Assembly: GCF_008923365.1 (NCBI RefSeq)
Contig: NZ_WBMR01000047.1
Coordinates: 1 to 52,926, forward strand
Direction of reading: 5' to 3'
Source: Actinomadura montaniterrae
GTDB taxonomy: Bacteria; Actinomycetota; Actinomycetes; Streptosporangiales; Streptosporangiaceae
Length of the DNA: 52,926 nt
Translations under genes and position numbers: made by a program
Part shown: one piece after another, positions 44,488 to 52,905 of the stretch
Numbering within the stretch: the first letter of the stretch is position 1
Layout of the letters: every line of letters begins with the position of its first letter
Notes under the pieces: generated by a model
Databases searched by the model: none
Seen by the model: only the letters and a program-made list of their open reading frames with translations
What the model was told of the DNA's origin: nothing

Positions 44488-44615
44488 TCGGGGCGCCTCC
44501 CTCCGACTCCGCACCAAGGGCCGGCGTCCTCGGTCCGCGGCCGCAGCGCGATCGTATCCGCCCCGACGACCGCAAGCCGGTGATTCGTTCACGAGTGTCG
44601 CCTTTGGACGGTCCT

Positions 44616-44626
44616 GAATGTCATTC
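44616..44626. promoter_or_regulatory. Short inverted repeat upstream of the monooxygenase gene
   Basis: GAATG-T-CATTC, in the 197-bp divergent gap between amn and the monooxygenase, is the most AT-rich patch there. It could be an operator half; no regulator gene is adjacent, so this is only a possibility. Confidence 0.3.
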
Positions 44627-44684
44627 TGTTCGGGACGAGGGCGAGCGCGCGCGCCCGCCCGCCGGCCCCGCCCCCGGAGCATGC

Positions 44685-46466
44685 ATGATCGACAAGGAAG
44701 CCCTCCGCCGGAAGTACCGCGCCGAACGCGACAAGCGCCTCCGCCCCGACGGCAACGCCCAGTACAAGCGCCTGACCGGCCGGTTCGCCCACTACCTCAC
44801 CGACCCGTACACCCCCGTCGCGCCGCGCGAGCCGCGCACCGACCACGTCACCGTCGCGTTCATCGGCGGCGGGTTCGCCGGGCTCGTCACCGGCGCCCGG
44901 CTGAAGGAGGCCGGCGTCGCCGACGTCCGGATCGTCGAGAAGGGCGGCGACTTCGGCGGCACCTGGTACTGGAACCGGTACCCGGGCGCCCAGTGCGACA
45001 CCGCGTCGATGGTCTACATGCCGCTGCTCGAAGAGACCGGGCACATGCCCACCGAGAAGTACGCGCACGGCCCGGAGATCCTGGAGCACTGCCGCCGCAT
45101 CGGCAAGCAGTACGGCCTGTACGACAACGCGCTGTTCCACACCGAGGTCGAGGACCTGGAATGGGACGCGTCCCGGTCCCGGTGGACCGTCCGGACGAAC
45201 CGCGGCGACGCGTTCACCGCCCAGTTCGTCGCCATGGGCACCGGCCCGCTGCACGTCCCGAAGCTGCCCGGCATCGACGGCATCGACGCGTTCGAGGGGC
45301 ACTCGTTCCACACCAGCCGCTGGGACTACGCCTACACCGGCGGCGACCCGTCCGGCGCGCCCATGGACCGGCTCGCGGACAAGCGCGTCGCGATCATCGG
45401 GACGGGCGCGACGGCCGTCCAGTGCGTCCCGCACCTCGCGCGGGCCTGCCGCGAGCTGTACGTCTTCCAGCGCACGCCGTCGTCGGTCGACGTCCGGAAC
45501 AACTACCCCATCGACCCGGAGTGGTTCGCCGGGATCGCGACGCCGGGCTGGCAGCGGCGCTGGCTGGAGAACTTCACCTCCAACCAGACCGGCGGCACCG
45601 CCGAGATCGACCTCGTCATGGACGGCTGGACCGACCTCAGCCGCCGCATCCGCGCCCGGTACGCCGCGCTCGGCCCCGGCGAGATGACGCTCGAGCGGAT
45701 GGCGGAGGTCTACGAGGAGTCCGACCACGAGAAGATGGAGGAGATCCGCGCCCGCGTCGACGCGATCGTCGCGGACCCGGACACCGCGGCCGGGCTGAAG
45801 GCCTGGTACCGGCAGCTGTGCAAGCGGCCGTGCTTCCACGACGAGTACCTGCAGGCGTTCAACGTCCCCGGTACCCACCTCGTCGACACCGACGGGAAGG
45901 GCGTCAACCGCATCACCCCGTCCGGCGTCGTCGCGGGCGGGCGCGAGTACGAGATGGACTGCGTCATCTACGCGTCCGGGTTCGAGGTCGGCACCGAGTA
46001 CACCCGGCGCACCGGCTACGACATGACCGGACGCGGCGGCGTGAAGCTGTCGGAGTACTGGTCGGAGGGGATGCGCACCCTGCACGGCACCCACGTCCAC
46101 AGCTTCCCGAACGCGTTCGTCGTGCAGCCCGCGCAGGGCGCGAACCTCATCTCCAACATCCCGCACAACCTCACCGAGGCGGGCGCGACGACCGCGGCGG
46201 TCATCCGGCACGCCCTCGACGGCGGCTTCACCGAGGTCGAGGTGACGCGGGAGGCCGAGGACACCTGGCTCGACCTGCTGCGCACCGCGCCGCCCCCGAT
46301 GCGGTTCCTGCCGGACTGCACGCCCGGCTACTACAACAACGAGGGTCAGGCCCCCTCGCCGTGGTCGCTGCTGAACGTCGGCTACCCCGCCGGCGCCACC
46401 GCCTACTTCTCCTACCTGGACCGCTGGCGCGAGTCCGGAGAGTTCGCCGGCCTGGAGTTCCGCTGA
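44685..46466 (+). CDS. Flavin-dependent Baeyer-Villiger-type monooxygenase
   Basis: 593 residues. Two dinucleotide motifs (FIGGGFAGLVTGAR and IIGTGATAVQCV) flank the Baeyer-Villiger fingerprint FEGHSFHTSRW, which fits F-x-G-x3-H-x3-W. The N-terminal 60-residue extension and the DFGGTWYWNRYPGAQCDT segment place it with the larger cyclopentadecanone/cyclohexanone-type enzymes. It oxidises ketones to esters or lactones with NADPH and oxygen. The start is ATG with GGAG five bases upstream. It is divergent from amn; no obvious pathway partners are next to it. Confidence 0.93.
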   Translation: MIDKEALRRKYRAERDKRLRPDGNAQYKRLTGRFAHYLTDPYTPVAPREPRTDHVTVAFIGGGFAGLVTGARLKEAGVADVRIVEKGGDFGGTWYWNRYPGAQCDTASMVYMPLLEETGHMPTEKYAHGPEILEHCRRIGKQYGLYDNALFHTEVEDLEWDASRSRWTVRTNRGDAFTAQFVAMGTGPLHVPKLPGIDGIDAFEGHSFHTSRWDYAYTGGDPSGAPMDRLADKRVAIIGTGATAVQCVPHLARACRELYVFQRTPSSVDVRNNYPIDPEWFAGIATPGWQRRWLENFTSNQTGGTAEIDLVMDGWTDLSRRIRARYAALGPGEMTLERMAEVYEESDHEKMEEIRARVDAIVADPDTAAGLKAWYRQLCKRPCFHDEYLQAFNVPGTHLVDTDGKGVNRITPSGVVAGGREYEMDCVIYASGFEVGTEYTRRTGYDMTGRGGVKLSEYWSEGMRTLHGTHVHSFPNAFVVQPAQGANLISNIPHNLTEAGATTAAVIRHALDGGFTEVEVTREAEDTWLDLLRTAPPPMRFLPDCTPGYYNNEGQAPSPWSLLNVGYPAGATAYFSYLDRWRESGEFAGLEFR

Positions 46467-46488
46467 CCCCTGCGCCGGGGCGGGTCAG
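46463..46488. terminator. Inverted repeat between convergent genes
   Basis: CTGACCC (46463-46469) and GGGTCAG (46482-46488) form a stem that includes both facing stop codons, with CCC/GGG pairs inside. Possible bidirectional terminator without T-run. Confidence 0.35.
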
Positions 46489-46949
46489 TCGGCGACGAAG
46501 CGGGCGCCGCCGCGCCGGCGGTCGTGCTCGCGCTGCCGCCGGACGACGTACGTCCCCGGCGCGCAGCCGGACGCGCCGTGCTCGGGATGCAGCAGGTACA
46601 CGACCTCCGACGCCGTGAACGCGCCGATCGCGAGGCCGGTGTCGTCGGCGACGTTCGCCGTCCAGCGGCAGATGCCCGGCTCCGCGACGAGCGTGTGCGT
46701 GTTGCCGCCGGCCTCGGCGCGCAGCAGCTCGACGCCCTCCGGCGGGACGTCCCGCCACGGGCTGGGGGCGCCGAACCGCGGCTCGTCGGGCGCGGGCCGC
46801 ACCGCCGGCGCGACGGCGTCCAGCGGGATCACGATCAGGTCGCCCTGGGCCTGGAGGCCGTCGACGACGGGGATGCGCATCGACCGCTCCAGGTGGTCGA
46901 GCACCGCGACGCCGGTCTGCCGGGAAAGGGACGCGAGAGTCTGTTCCAT
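46485..46949 (-). CDS. Hypothetical protein, 154 aa, partner of the DUF6745 gene
   Basis: Soluble protein: MEQTLASLSRQTGVAVLDHL, PVVDGLQAQGDLIVIPLDAV, LLRAEAGGNTHTLVAEPG and FTASEVVYLLHPEHGASGCA. The pattern TASEVVYLLHPEHG suggests a conserved family, but I do not recognise it beyond its linkage to DUF6745 proteins. The ATG at 46949 has AAGG eight bases upstream; another ATG is two codons earlier. It follows the DUF6745 stop by 11 bp, so the two are one operon. Confidence 0.7.
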   Translation of the reverse strand: MEQTLASLSRQTGVAVLDHLERSMRIPVVDGLQAQGDLIVIPLDAVAPAVRPAPDEPRFGAPSPWRDVPPEGVELLRAEAGGNTHTLVAEPGICRWTANVADDTGLAIGAFTASEVVYLLHPEHGASGCAPGTYVVRRQREHDRRRGGARFVAD

Positions 46950-46960
46950 GGTCATCACCT

Positions 46961-48034
46961 TCAGGTTCGGCGGGCGAGGAGGGAGTACTGCTCGGCGGAC
47001 AGCCCGTACGTCCAGGCGGCCGCGGCGACCGGGTCGCCGATCGCGCCCGGCACGGTCAGCCCGTACCGGCGGCGGGTGCCGTCGCGCTCGACCGACCCGT
47101 TGACGGCCAGCAGCACGCGGGTGTCCGGCCGCATGTCGTAGAGCCGCAGCTCGGAGCCGGGGTTCCCGGGGTCGGGCGCGGCGCCGACGAGCCGCAGGCC
47201 GGCGCCCTCGATGTAGGCGGGCCAGCCGAGGCGCTCGATCGCGCACCGGCGGATCTCGACGTTGACCTCCCGGTCGATGCGCTCCGGCGACGGGTCGGCG
47301 ATCACCCAGGGCGGCACCGGGGTGCCGTGCCAGACGTGCACGTCCCAGCCGTCGGCGTAGCGGATCGCCGGGCCGTCCGGGGCGTGCAGGCGCACCTCCC
47401 CGTCGTCCCCGGCCGGCTCGGTGCTGACGGCGACGGGCCGCTCGGACACCACGCACACGTCCTCGTGCGGCCACCACCAGCCGGCCGACGTGAGCGCGGC
47501 CTCCCACAAATCAAGGGCCCTGACCTGCTCGGACGTGAACGGAACGCCCGCCACCCGGCGCATGACGTCGTGGTAGGCGAACCAGGAGACGCACAGCCTC
47601 TCGTACCAGGTGGCCGCAGCGCCCTTCGAATCGTGCGCCGCGCGCGCGGCCATGCCCAGCGTGCCCCGCACCGAGCGGGCCAGCGAGCCCTGCACCTGCT
47701 GCCGGAACAGGCCGGCCAGGCTGGAGCAGTGCTCCCTGACCGCCTCGTCGAGATCGAGGCGCAGCTTGAACACGGACGTGGCGAGTGCGCGCGCGGCGGA
47801 CCCGTCGAAGACGTGCGGCCCGTCCGGGCGCAGGCGCATGCCGGGCGGGACGGTCTCGAAGGCCGCGAGCGGCGAGGGAACCCAGTGGAACCGGGGCGGA
47901 TCGAGTCCGGCCAGGCGGTAGAGGCCGGAGATGGCCGCTTCGGCGGCCGGACGGTCGGCGGGCAGCGCACGCAGCGCCCGGCCCAGCCATGCGTCGCGGA
48001 GGGCGGCAGCGTCCCGCTGCACGGCTCCGCTCAT
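46961..48034 (-). CDS. DUF6745-domain protein
   Basis: 357 residues. Recognisable segments: PADRPAAEAAISGLYRLAGL and PPRFHWVPSPLAA at the N-terminus, then DGWDVHVWHGTPVPPWVI, EVNVEIRRCAIERLGW and the C-terminal AAAAWTYGLSAEQYSL. These fit the actinobacterial DUF6745 family, whose members often contain leucine-rich repeats or stand beside small partners; biochemical role unknown. No signal peptide or membrane span. It precedes the 154-aa partner gene. Confidence 0.82.
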   Translation of the reverse strand: MSGAVQRDAAALRDAWLGRALRALPADRPAAEAAISGLYRLAGLDPPRFHWVPSPLAAFETVPPGMRLRPDGPHVFDGSAARALATSVFKLRLDLDEAVREHCSSLAGLFRQQVQGSLARSVRGTLGMAARAAHDSKGAAATWYERLCVSWFAYHDVMRRVAGVPFTSEQVRALDLWEAALTSAGWWWPHEDVCVVSERPVAVSTEPAGDDGEVRLHAPDGPAIRYADGWDVHVWHGTPVPPWVIADPSPERIDREVNVEIRRCAIERLGWPAYIEGAGLRLVGAAPDPGNPGSELRLYDMRPDTRVLLAVNGSVERDGTRRRYGLTVPGAIGDPVAAAAWTYGLSAEQYSLLARRT

Positions 48035-48165
48035 CGGATGCGGGCGGCGACGCCCCTTTCATCGATCATGGTCCGCATGGTCGCAGACCGCCGCCCGGGA
48101 TGTCCATAGGGTTACCTCAGTCCGCGTTCAGCGAGTTCCCAGTTTCGCCGCATAGACCGTGCGGC

Positions 48166-49626
48166 ATGGGATTGTCGCGACGCGGGTTTCTGGTGGGGAC
48201 GGTGCTGGCCGGCGGGGCCGCGTTGGCGGGAGCGGCCGGAACGCTCCAACGCGGCGGCGGCCCCGACGCCGACGCCGCCGCGGCCGAGCCGGGCGGCTAC
48301 CTCACGCTGCCCGGCACGCAGCCGCCGAAGCTGACCGTCCGCCGCACCGGGAACACCGCGCCGGGGCTGGTGTTCCTCGGGCCGTTCCGCGGCACCGACT
48401 ACGCCGACGCCCTCATCGTCGACGACGACGGCGAACCCGTCTGGTTCCGCGGCTCCAGCGATCTCGTGACGGACCTGCGCGTCCAGACCTACAAGGGCGA
48501 GCCCGTGCTGACCTACTGGGAGGGCGCGCGGCTCGTCGGCGGGCACGGCGCGGGCAACGGCGTCCTGCTCGACCGGACCTACACCAAGATCGCCGAGGTG
48601 CGGGCCGGCGACGGCATGCACGGCGACCTGCACGAGTTCCAGCTCACCGACCGCGGCACCGCGCTCCTCACCGCCTACCCCGAGGTCACCGCGGACCTGC
48701 GGCCGATCGGCGGCCCCCGCGACGGGCACGTGTACGGCTGCCGCGTCCAGGAGGTCGACATCGCGACCGGGAAGGTGCTGCTCGACTGGAAGGCGCTCGA
48801 CCACATCGCGATCGCCGAGACGAAGATGCCGATGACCAAGGACACCGACGGGACGAAGGGCCGGACGTTCGACCCGGTCCACGTCAACTCGGTGCAGGCC
48901 TACGGCGACACGCTGCTGGTCTCCGCGCGCGACACCTGCGCGCTGTACTGCGTCGACCGGCGGACCGGCGCCGTTCGGTGGCGGCTCGGCGGCCGCCGCA
49001 GCGACTTCGCGATCGGCCCCCGCGCCGCGTTCGCCTGGCAGCACGACGCACGCCGCCTCGACGCCACCACGATCTCGCTGTTCGACAACCACATCACCAA
49101 CGTCGGCGACGGCCCCTCCCGCGGCCTCCTCCTGAAGATCGACGAGAGGGCCCGCAAGGCGACGCTGCTGCGGGAGTACACCGACGGCAAGACCTACGGG
49201 CAGTACATGGGCAACGTGCAGTTGCTCCAGGGCGGCAACGCGGTCGTCGGCTACGGCTCGACCGCCACGGTGATCGAGTTCGGGCCGGACGGGAAGCCCG
49301 TCATGGAGATGACCGGCGCCGGCTCCTACCGGGCGTACCGCTCGCCCTGGTCGGCGCGGCCCGCGACGGCGCCGTCCGTCGCCGTCGCGTCGGTCGCCGA
49401 CGGGCGGATGCGCGTCCACGCGAGCTGGAACGGCGCCACCGACGTCGCGGCCTGGCGGTTCCTCACCGACGCGGACGCGGCCCGCTTCACGGCCGCCGCG
49501 ACGGCCCGGCGCACCGGATTCGAGACGGCCGCGACGATGCCCGTCGCACCGCGCGTCGTCGCCGAAGCGCTCGCCGCGAACGGCAGCGTCCTCGCCCGGT
49601 CCGCCGTCCAGGCCGTCAGCGTCTGA
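48166..49626 (+). CDS. Tat-exported arylsulfotransferase (ASST-type) protein
   Basis: 486 residues. A twin-arginine signal (LSRRGFLVGTVLAGG) with AAA-rich cleavage region opens the protein. Repeated beta-propeller blades carry candidate catalytic histidines: GDGMHGDLHEFQ, DPVHVNSVQ and FAWQHDARRL, then LFDNHITNVG. Enzymes of this class transfer sulfate between phenolic compounds without PAPS; a non-enzymatic propeller role is possible. The ATG at 48166 lacks a clear Shine-Dalgarno. It is divergent from the DUF6745 gene. Confidence 0.85.
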   Translation: MGLSRRGFLVGTVLAGGAALAGAAGTLQRGGGPDADAAAAEPGGYLTLPGTQPPKLTVRRTGNTAPGLVFLGPFRGTDYADALIVDDDGEPVWFRGSSDLVTDLRVQTYKGEPVLTYWEGARLVGGHGAGNGVLLDRTYTKIAEVRAGDGMHGDLHEFQLTDRGTALLTAYPEVTADLRPIGGPRDGHVYGCRVQEVDIATGKVLLDWKALDHIAIAETKMPMTKDTDGTKGRTFDPVHVNSVQAYGDTLLVSARDTCALYCVDRRTGAVRWRLGGRRSDFAIGPRAAFAWQHDARRLDATTISLFDNHITNVGDGPSRGLLLKIDERARKATLLREYTDGKTYGQYMGNVQLLQGGNAVVGYGSTATVIEFGPDGKPVMEMTGAGSYRAYRSPWSARPATAPSVAVASVADGRMRVHASWNGATDVAAWRFLTDADAARFTAAATARRTGFETAATMPVAPRVVAEALAANGSVLARSAVQAVSV

Positions 49627-49629
49627 GGT

Positions 49630-49646
49630 CGGCCGCCCGGCGGCCG
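49630..49646. terminator. GC-rich hairpin between convergent genes
   Basis: CGGCCGCC (49630-49637) and GGCGGCCG (49639-49646) form a near-perfect palindrome four bases after the arylsulfotransferase stop, ahead of the convergent S4 gene's stop. Likely a factor-independent or processing hairpin; no T-run. Confidence 0.4.
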
Positions 49647-49650
49647 GGGG

Positions 49651-50052
49651 TCAGCCCGCGGGCGGGCGGTTCAGCGTCGAGTTCAGCGCCCGCAGCCGGT
49701 CCAGCTCGCGGCGGTCCCGCTTCGTGGGGCGCCCCGCGCCCCGGTCGCGGCGGCCGATCGGGACCAGCGCCTCCCGCGGCGGCGGGGGCGGGCTCTTGTC
49801 GATCAGGCACTCGGCCGCCGCCGGCGCCCCCACCCGCTTGCGGACGATCTTCTGCACGACCACGATCCGCTCCCGGCCGTCGTGCCGCAGCCGCACCTCG
49901 TCGCCGATCTTCACCGCGGTCGCCGGCTTCGCCCGCTCGTCGTTCACCCGCACGTGCCCCGCGCGGCAGGCCGTCGTCGCCATCGACCGCGTCTTCAGCA
50001 GCCGGACGGACCAGATCCACAGATCGACCCGCACCGTCCCCTCGTCCGCCAT
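49651..50052 (-). CDS. S4-domain RNA-binding protein (Hsp15-like)
   Basis: 133 residues. The S4 domain is residues 8-60: VRVDLWIWSVRLLKTRSMAT, CRAGHVRVNDERAKPATAVK and IGDEVRLRHDGRER. A basic C-terminal tail (GRPTKRDRRELDRLRALN) follows. Hsp15-type proteins bind stalled 50S subunits carrying nascent tRNA. The ATG at 50052 fits the family start; an upstream GTG at 50073 is in frame. It stands alone, 39 bp from the next gene on its strand. Confidence 0.88.
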   Translation of the reverse strand: MADEGTVRVDLWIWSVRLLKTRSMATTACRAGHVRVNDERAKPATAVKIGDEVRLRHDGRERIVVVQKIVRKRVGAPAAAECLIDKSPPPPPREALVPIGRRDRGAGRPTKRDRRELDRLRALNSTLNRPPAG

Positions 50053-50091
50053 GCCCTGGAGTCTATTGACCACGTCAACGGCTTATCGCGA

Positions 50092-51042
50092 TCACCGGTT
50101 CGCCGTGATCCACGCGTCCGCCCGCTCCCACTGCGCGTACAGCCAGTTGATCCGGGCCTCCCGCTCCTCCGGCACCTCCTCCGCCGGGATCCGCCACCAC
50201 CGCGCCCGGACCGGCTCCGCCAGCGGCACCCGCCGCCAGATGTCCCGCACCGACGCCATGTGGTCGAGCCCCACGTGCGCGACGAACACCACGTCCGCGC
50301 CGGGCGCCGCCTCGATCGCCGCGAGGACGCCGCCCGGCCGCGGCGGCATCAGGTTCCGCAACCGCGCCGCCCGGACCGCGTCCCGCCGGCGGTGCCGGCG
50401 CGCCAGCCGCCGGATCGCCCGGTACCGCCGCTCCGGCGAGAAGTTCCCACCCTCCGGGAAGATCAGCAGCGCGTCCCGCGGCCCCAGCCCCTCCGCCAGC
50501 CGCCCGATCCGCTCCGTCGCGCCGCCGCGCTTCACGAACACGTTCGGCATCCGGTGCGCGGCGATGTCGATGCACGGATCCAGCTGCAGCTCCGCCTTCA
50601 TCACCACCCGCGGCCGCCGCCGGTACCCGGTCAGCAGGTGATGGACGAGGATCAGCGCGTCCCCCGGACCCGCGTGCCGGCTGAGGACGATCAGCGGACG
50701 GCCGCCGCCCGTCCCGTCCCAGCTCCCCTCGTCCTCGACCCGCAGCCCGAGCCGCCGCCCCGCCACCGCGTACAGGCCCGCCACATAACGGCGGATCACG
50801 TCGTAATGCCGCTCGTCATGCCCGCGCCCCGTACACCACAGCCAGCCGCACTCCACCACCGCCGCCGACTCCCGCACCCCCCACGCCAGCGCGAACCACA
50901 GGAACCGGACGGCGCGCCGGCGCTCCCGGCCGAACACCGTCCCGAAGAACCACACGACGGGGAACGCGAGCACCACCAGCAAGGTCAGCAGGAACAGCAC
51001 CGGCGTGCAGACCAGCCGCCGGACCACGGGGGGCGGCACCAT
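50092..51042 (-). CDS. 1-acyl-sn-glycerol-3-phosphate acyltransferase-like protein
   Basis: 316 residues. Two hydrophobic spans lie in the first 60 residues. The acyltransferase motifs are HX4D in SRHAGPGDAL and FPEGGNFS (FPEG). The enzyme likely acylates a lysophospholipid at the membrane. Its ATG at 51042 follows the patatin stop by one base, so translation is coupled. The pair suggests lipid remodelling: one enzyme cleaves and the other reacylates. Unlike PlsC (about 240 aa), it has a longer C-terminus. Confidence 0.85.
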   Translation of the reverse strand: MVPPPVVRRLVCTPVLFLLTLLVVLAFPVVWFFGTVFGRERRRAVRFLWFALAWGVRESAAVVECGWLWCTGRGHDERHYDVIRRYVAGLYAVAGRRLGLRVEDEGSWDGTGGGRPLIVLSRHAGPGDALILVHHLLTGYRRRPRVVMKAELQLDPCIDIAAHRMPNVFVKRGGATERIGRLAEGLGPRDALLIFPEGGNFSPERRYRAIRRLARRHRRRDAVRAARLRNLMPPRPGGVLAAIEAAPGADVVFVAHVGLDHMASVRDIWRRVPLAEPVRARWWRIPAEEVPEEREARINWLYAQWERADAWITANR

Positions 51043-51043
51043 C

Positions 51044-51880
51044 TCACACCCGCTCTTCGAGATACCTCGACGACGCCGCATAGGCCCGCTCGATATGCCC
51101 CGCGATACCCGACGCGTCCCGGTACCGCATCTGCGAGTAGTCGACGCCCGCCTTGAGCCGCTTCCCGCCCGCCGGCAGGACGTGCACCTCCAGCCCGTCC
51201 GGCAGCGCCGCCATCTCCTCGAAGAACCGGTGCCGCCGCGCGATCTCGAACGCCACCATCCCCACCTCCCACGGCCGCCGCGGCGGCACCAGCGCACGCT
51301 CGACCCGCCCCACCTGCAGCACGTAGATCCGCGTCGCGCCGAGCGCCACCGCCCGCCCCACCGGGATGCTGTGCACCAGCCCCCCGTCGAAGTAATGCCG
51401 CCCGTCCACCTCCACCGGCGGCAGCAGCCCCGGCGCCGCGCACGACGCCAGCACCGCCGGGATCACCGGCCCCTGCGCGAACCAGTGCGCCATCGCCGTC
51501 TCGATCCCCGCCCCGACGCACTGGAACGGGACCGCCATCTCCCCGAACTCCCGCACTGGCAGCAGCTCCTCCAGCATCCGCCGCAGCGGCTCCGCCGAAT
51601 GCAGATGCGTCCCTGACCGCGCCAGCGTCCACAGCCGCTCCCACACCCGCGCCCCGAACACCTCCCGCGCCGCGTCGTCCGACCACAACCCCGTCAGCCG
51701 CCCCACCGCCGTCTCCGGGTCCGCCGCGACGAACGCCCCGTTCAACGCCCCGATCGACGTCCCCACCACCAGATCGGGCCGCACCTTGGCCTCCTCCAGC
51801 GCCCGCAGCATCCCCACCTCGTGCGCGCCGAGCACGCCCCCGCCGCCCAGCACGAACGCCGTCCCGCCCGACTCCGCCAC
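51044..51880 (-). CDS. Patatin-like phospholipase
   Basis: 278 residues. The oxyanion loop is LGGGGVLGAHEVGML, the nucleophile Ser in VVGTSIGALNGA (G-x-S-x-G) and the catalytic Asp in RHYFDGGLVHSIP (DGG). It is therefore a complete Ser-Asp dyad esterase acting on phospholipids, close to the RssA-type family. The GTG at 51880 has AAGGAGG four bases upstream; ATG at 51907 is a longer option. It is translationally coupled to the acyltransferase downstream and is divergent from the hydrolase gene. Confidence 0.9.
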   Translation of the reverse strand: MAESGGTAFVLGGGGVLGAHEVGMLRALEEAKVRPDLVVGTSIGALNGAFVAADPETAVGRLTGLWSDDAAREVFGARVWERLWTLARSGTHLHSAEPLRRMLEELLPVREFGEMAVPFQCVGAGIETAMAHWFAQGPVIPAVLASCAAPGLLPPVEVDGRHYFDGGLVHSIPVGRAVALGATRIYVLQVGRVERALVPPRRPWEVGMVAFEIARRHRFFEEMAALPDGLEVHVLPAGGKRLKAGVDYSQMRYRDASGIAGHIERAYAASSRYLEERV

Positions 51881-51983
51881 CGTCCCTCCTTCAGCCGCCC
51901 CGTTCATCCCCCCAGAAACCAAGCCAAATCAGTACCCGGCGGCTTGACCCTCACACCGATGTCAGGCCCTACCGTCCGGCTAC

Positions 51984-52550
51984 ATGACCACCCGGACAAC
52001 CCAGCGGCGCGCCTCGATCGTCCACGGCTACGGCGCGACCCCCGCCGACCACTGGTTCGGCCACCTCGCCGAGCAGCTCCGCCGCGCCGGCATCCCCACC
52101 ACGATCCCGGCCCTCCCGGACTCCGGCACCCCCGACCCCGCCGCCTGGACGGCCGCCGTCCACGCCGACGCCGGCACCCCCGACGAGAACTCGATCATCG
52201 TCGCGCACAGCCTCGGCTGCCTCGCCGTCCTGCGCCACCTGCGCTCCCTGCCGTCCCCGTGGCGCCTCGGCACCCTCGTCCTGGTCGCTGGTTTCGTCGA
52301 CCCGCTGCCCGCCCTCCCCGACCTCGACGCCTTCATAGCGGGCGGCTGCGACGTCCAGGGCCTCGCCGACCGCATCGACCACCTCACCGTCATCCGCTCC
52401 GACGCCGACCCCGTCGTCCCGCCCGGCCACACCGACCGCCTCGCCCGCCTGCTCGGCACGACCGCCGAGATCGTCCCCGGCGCAGGCCACTTCCTGGCCT
52501 CCGACGGCATCACGTCACTGCCCCAGGCCTTGCGCGCAGCGACAATCTGA
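51984..52550 (+). CDS. RBBP9/YdeN-family alpha/beta hydrolase
   Basis: 188 residues with SIVHGYGATPADHWF at the N-terminus, the nucleophile Ser in VAHSLGC, Asp in RSDADPVVPP and His in PGAGHFLA. The triad is complete. The family consists of small serine hydrolases with unknown natural substrates. The start is ATG with no strong Shine-Dalgarno. Divergent from the patatin operon; 70 bp of intergenic sequence follow before the remnant at 52620. Confidence 0.88.
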   Translation: MTTRTTQRRASIVHGYGATPADHWFGHLAEQLRRAGIPTTIPALPDSGTPDPAAWTAAVHADAGTPDENSIIVAHSLGCLAVLRHLRSLPSPWRLGTLVLVAGFVDPLPALPDLDAFIAGGCDVQGLADRIDHLTVIRSDADPVVPPGHTDRLARLLGTTAEIVPGAGHFLASDGITSLPQALRAATI

Positions 52551-52619
52551 AACGATCAGTAGCCGCACTCCCGGAATCGTCACGGCGGTCGATTCTTCGT
52601 CCACAGGCTGTGGACAGAG

Positions 52620-52778
52620 ATGGCCGCGTTGGAGGCGGGGTCGAACATTGCTAACGCCGAAGCAGCACAGAACGCCTGGTCGGAGCGATGGCTCGGGCGT
52701 TCAGGTGATTGGCAGCGGCCCCGATCTGATCGCTTCTTCGACGACGTCTTCGAGGTTGGTCTTTGGCGGCGGCGTTAG
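52620..52778 (+). pseudogene. Possible methyltransferase N-terminal fragment
   Basis: A 52-codon frame reading NIANAEAAQNAWSERW and DWQRPRSDRFFDDVFEVG. The ANAEAAQ-W opening resembles N-termini of small-molecule SAM methyltransferases, but no SAM motif follows and TAG ends it. It may be a remnant or chance. A GTCCACAG/CTGTGGAC inverted repeat stands just before it. Confidence 0.25.
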
Positions 52779-52905
52779 GGGTTCCCGGGGAGAGGCCGTA
52801 CGCGCTTCACGAGGGCCTTAACGGCTTTCTTGGGACGGCGTTCGAGAGACCGGAGAAAAGGGTGTTCGGGTGGTGGGGTGGCGCTTGCGTACGGGGCCGG
52901 TGATG

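Noticed and set aside
52590..52612. GTCCACAG/CTGTGGAC as a DnaA-box or origin signal
   Set aside because: A single inverted repeat, with no cluster of DnaA boxes and no dnaA/dnaN genes nearby.
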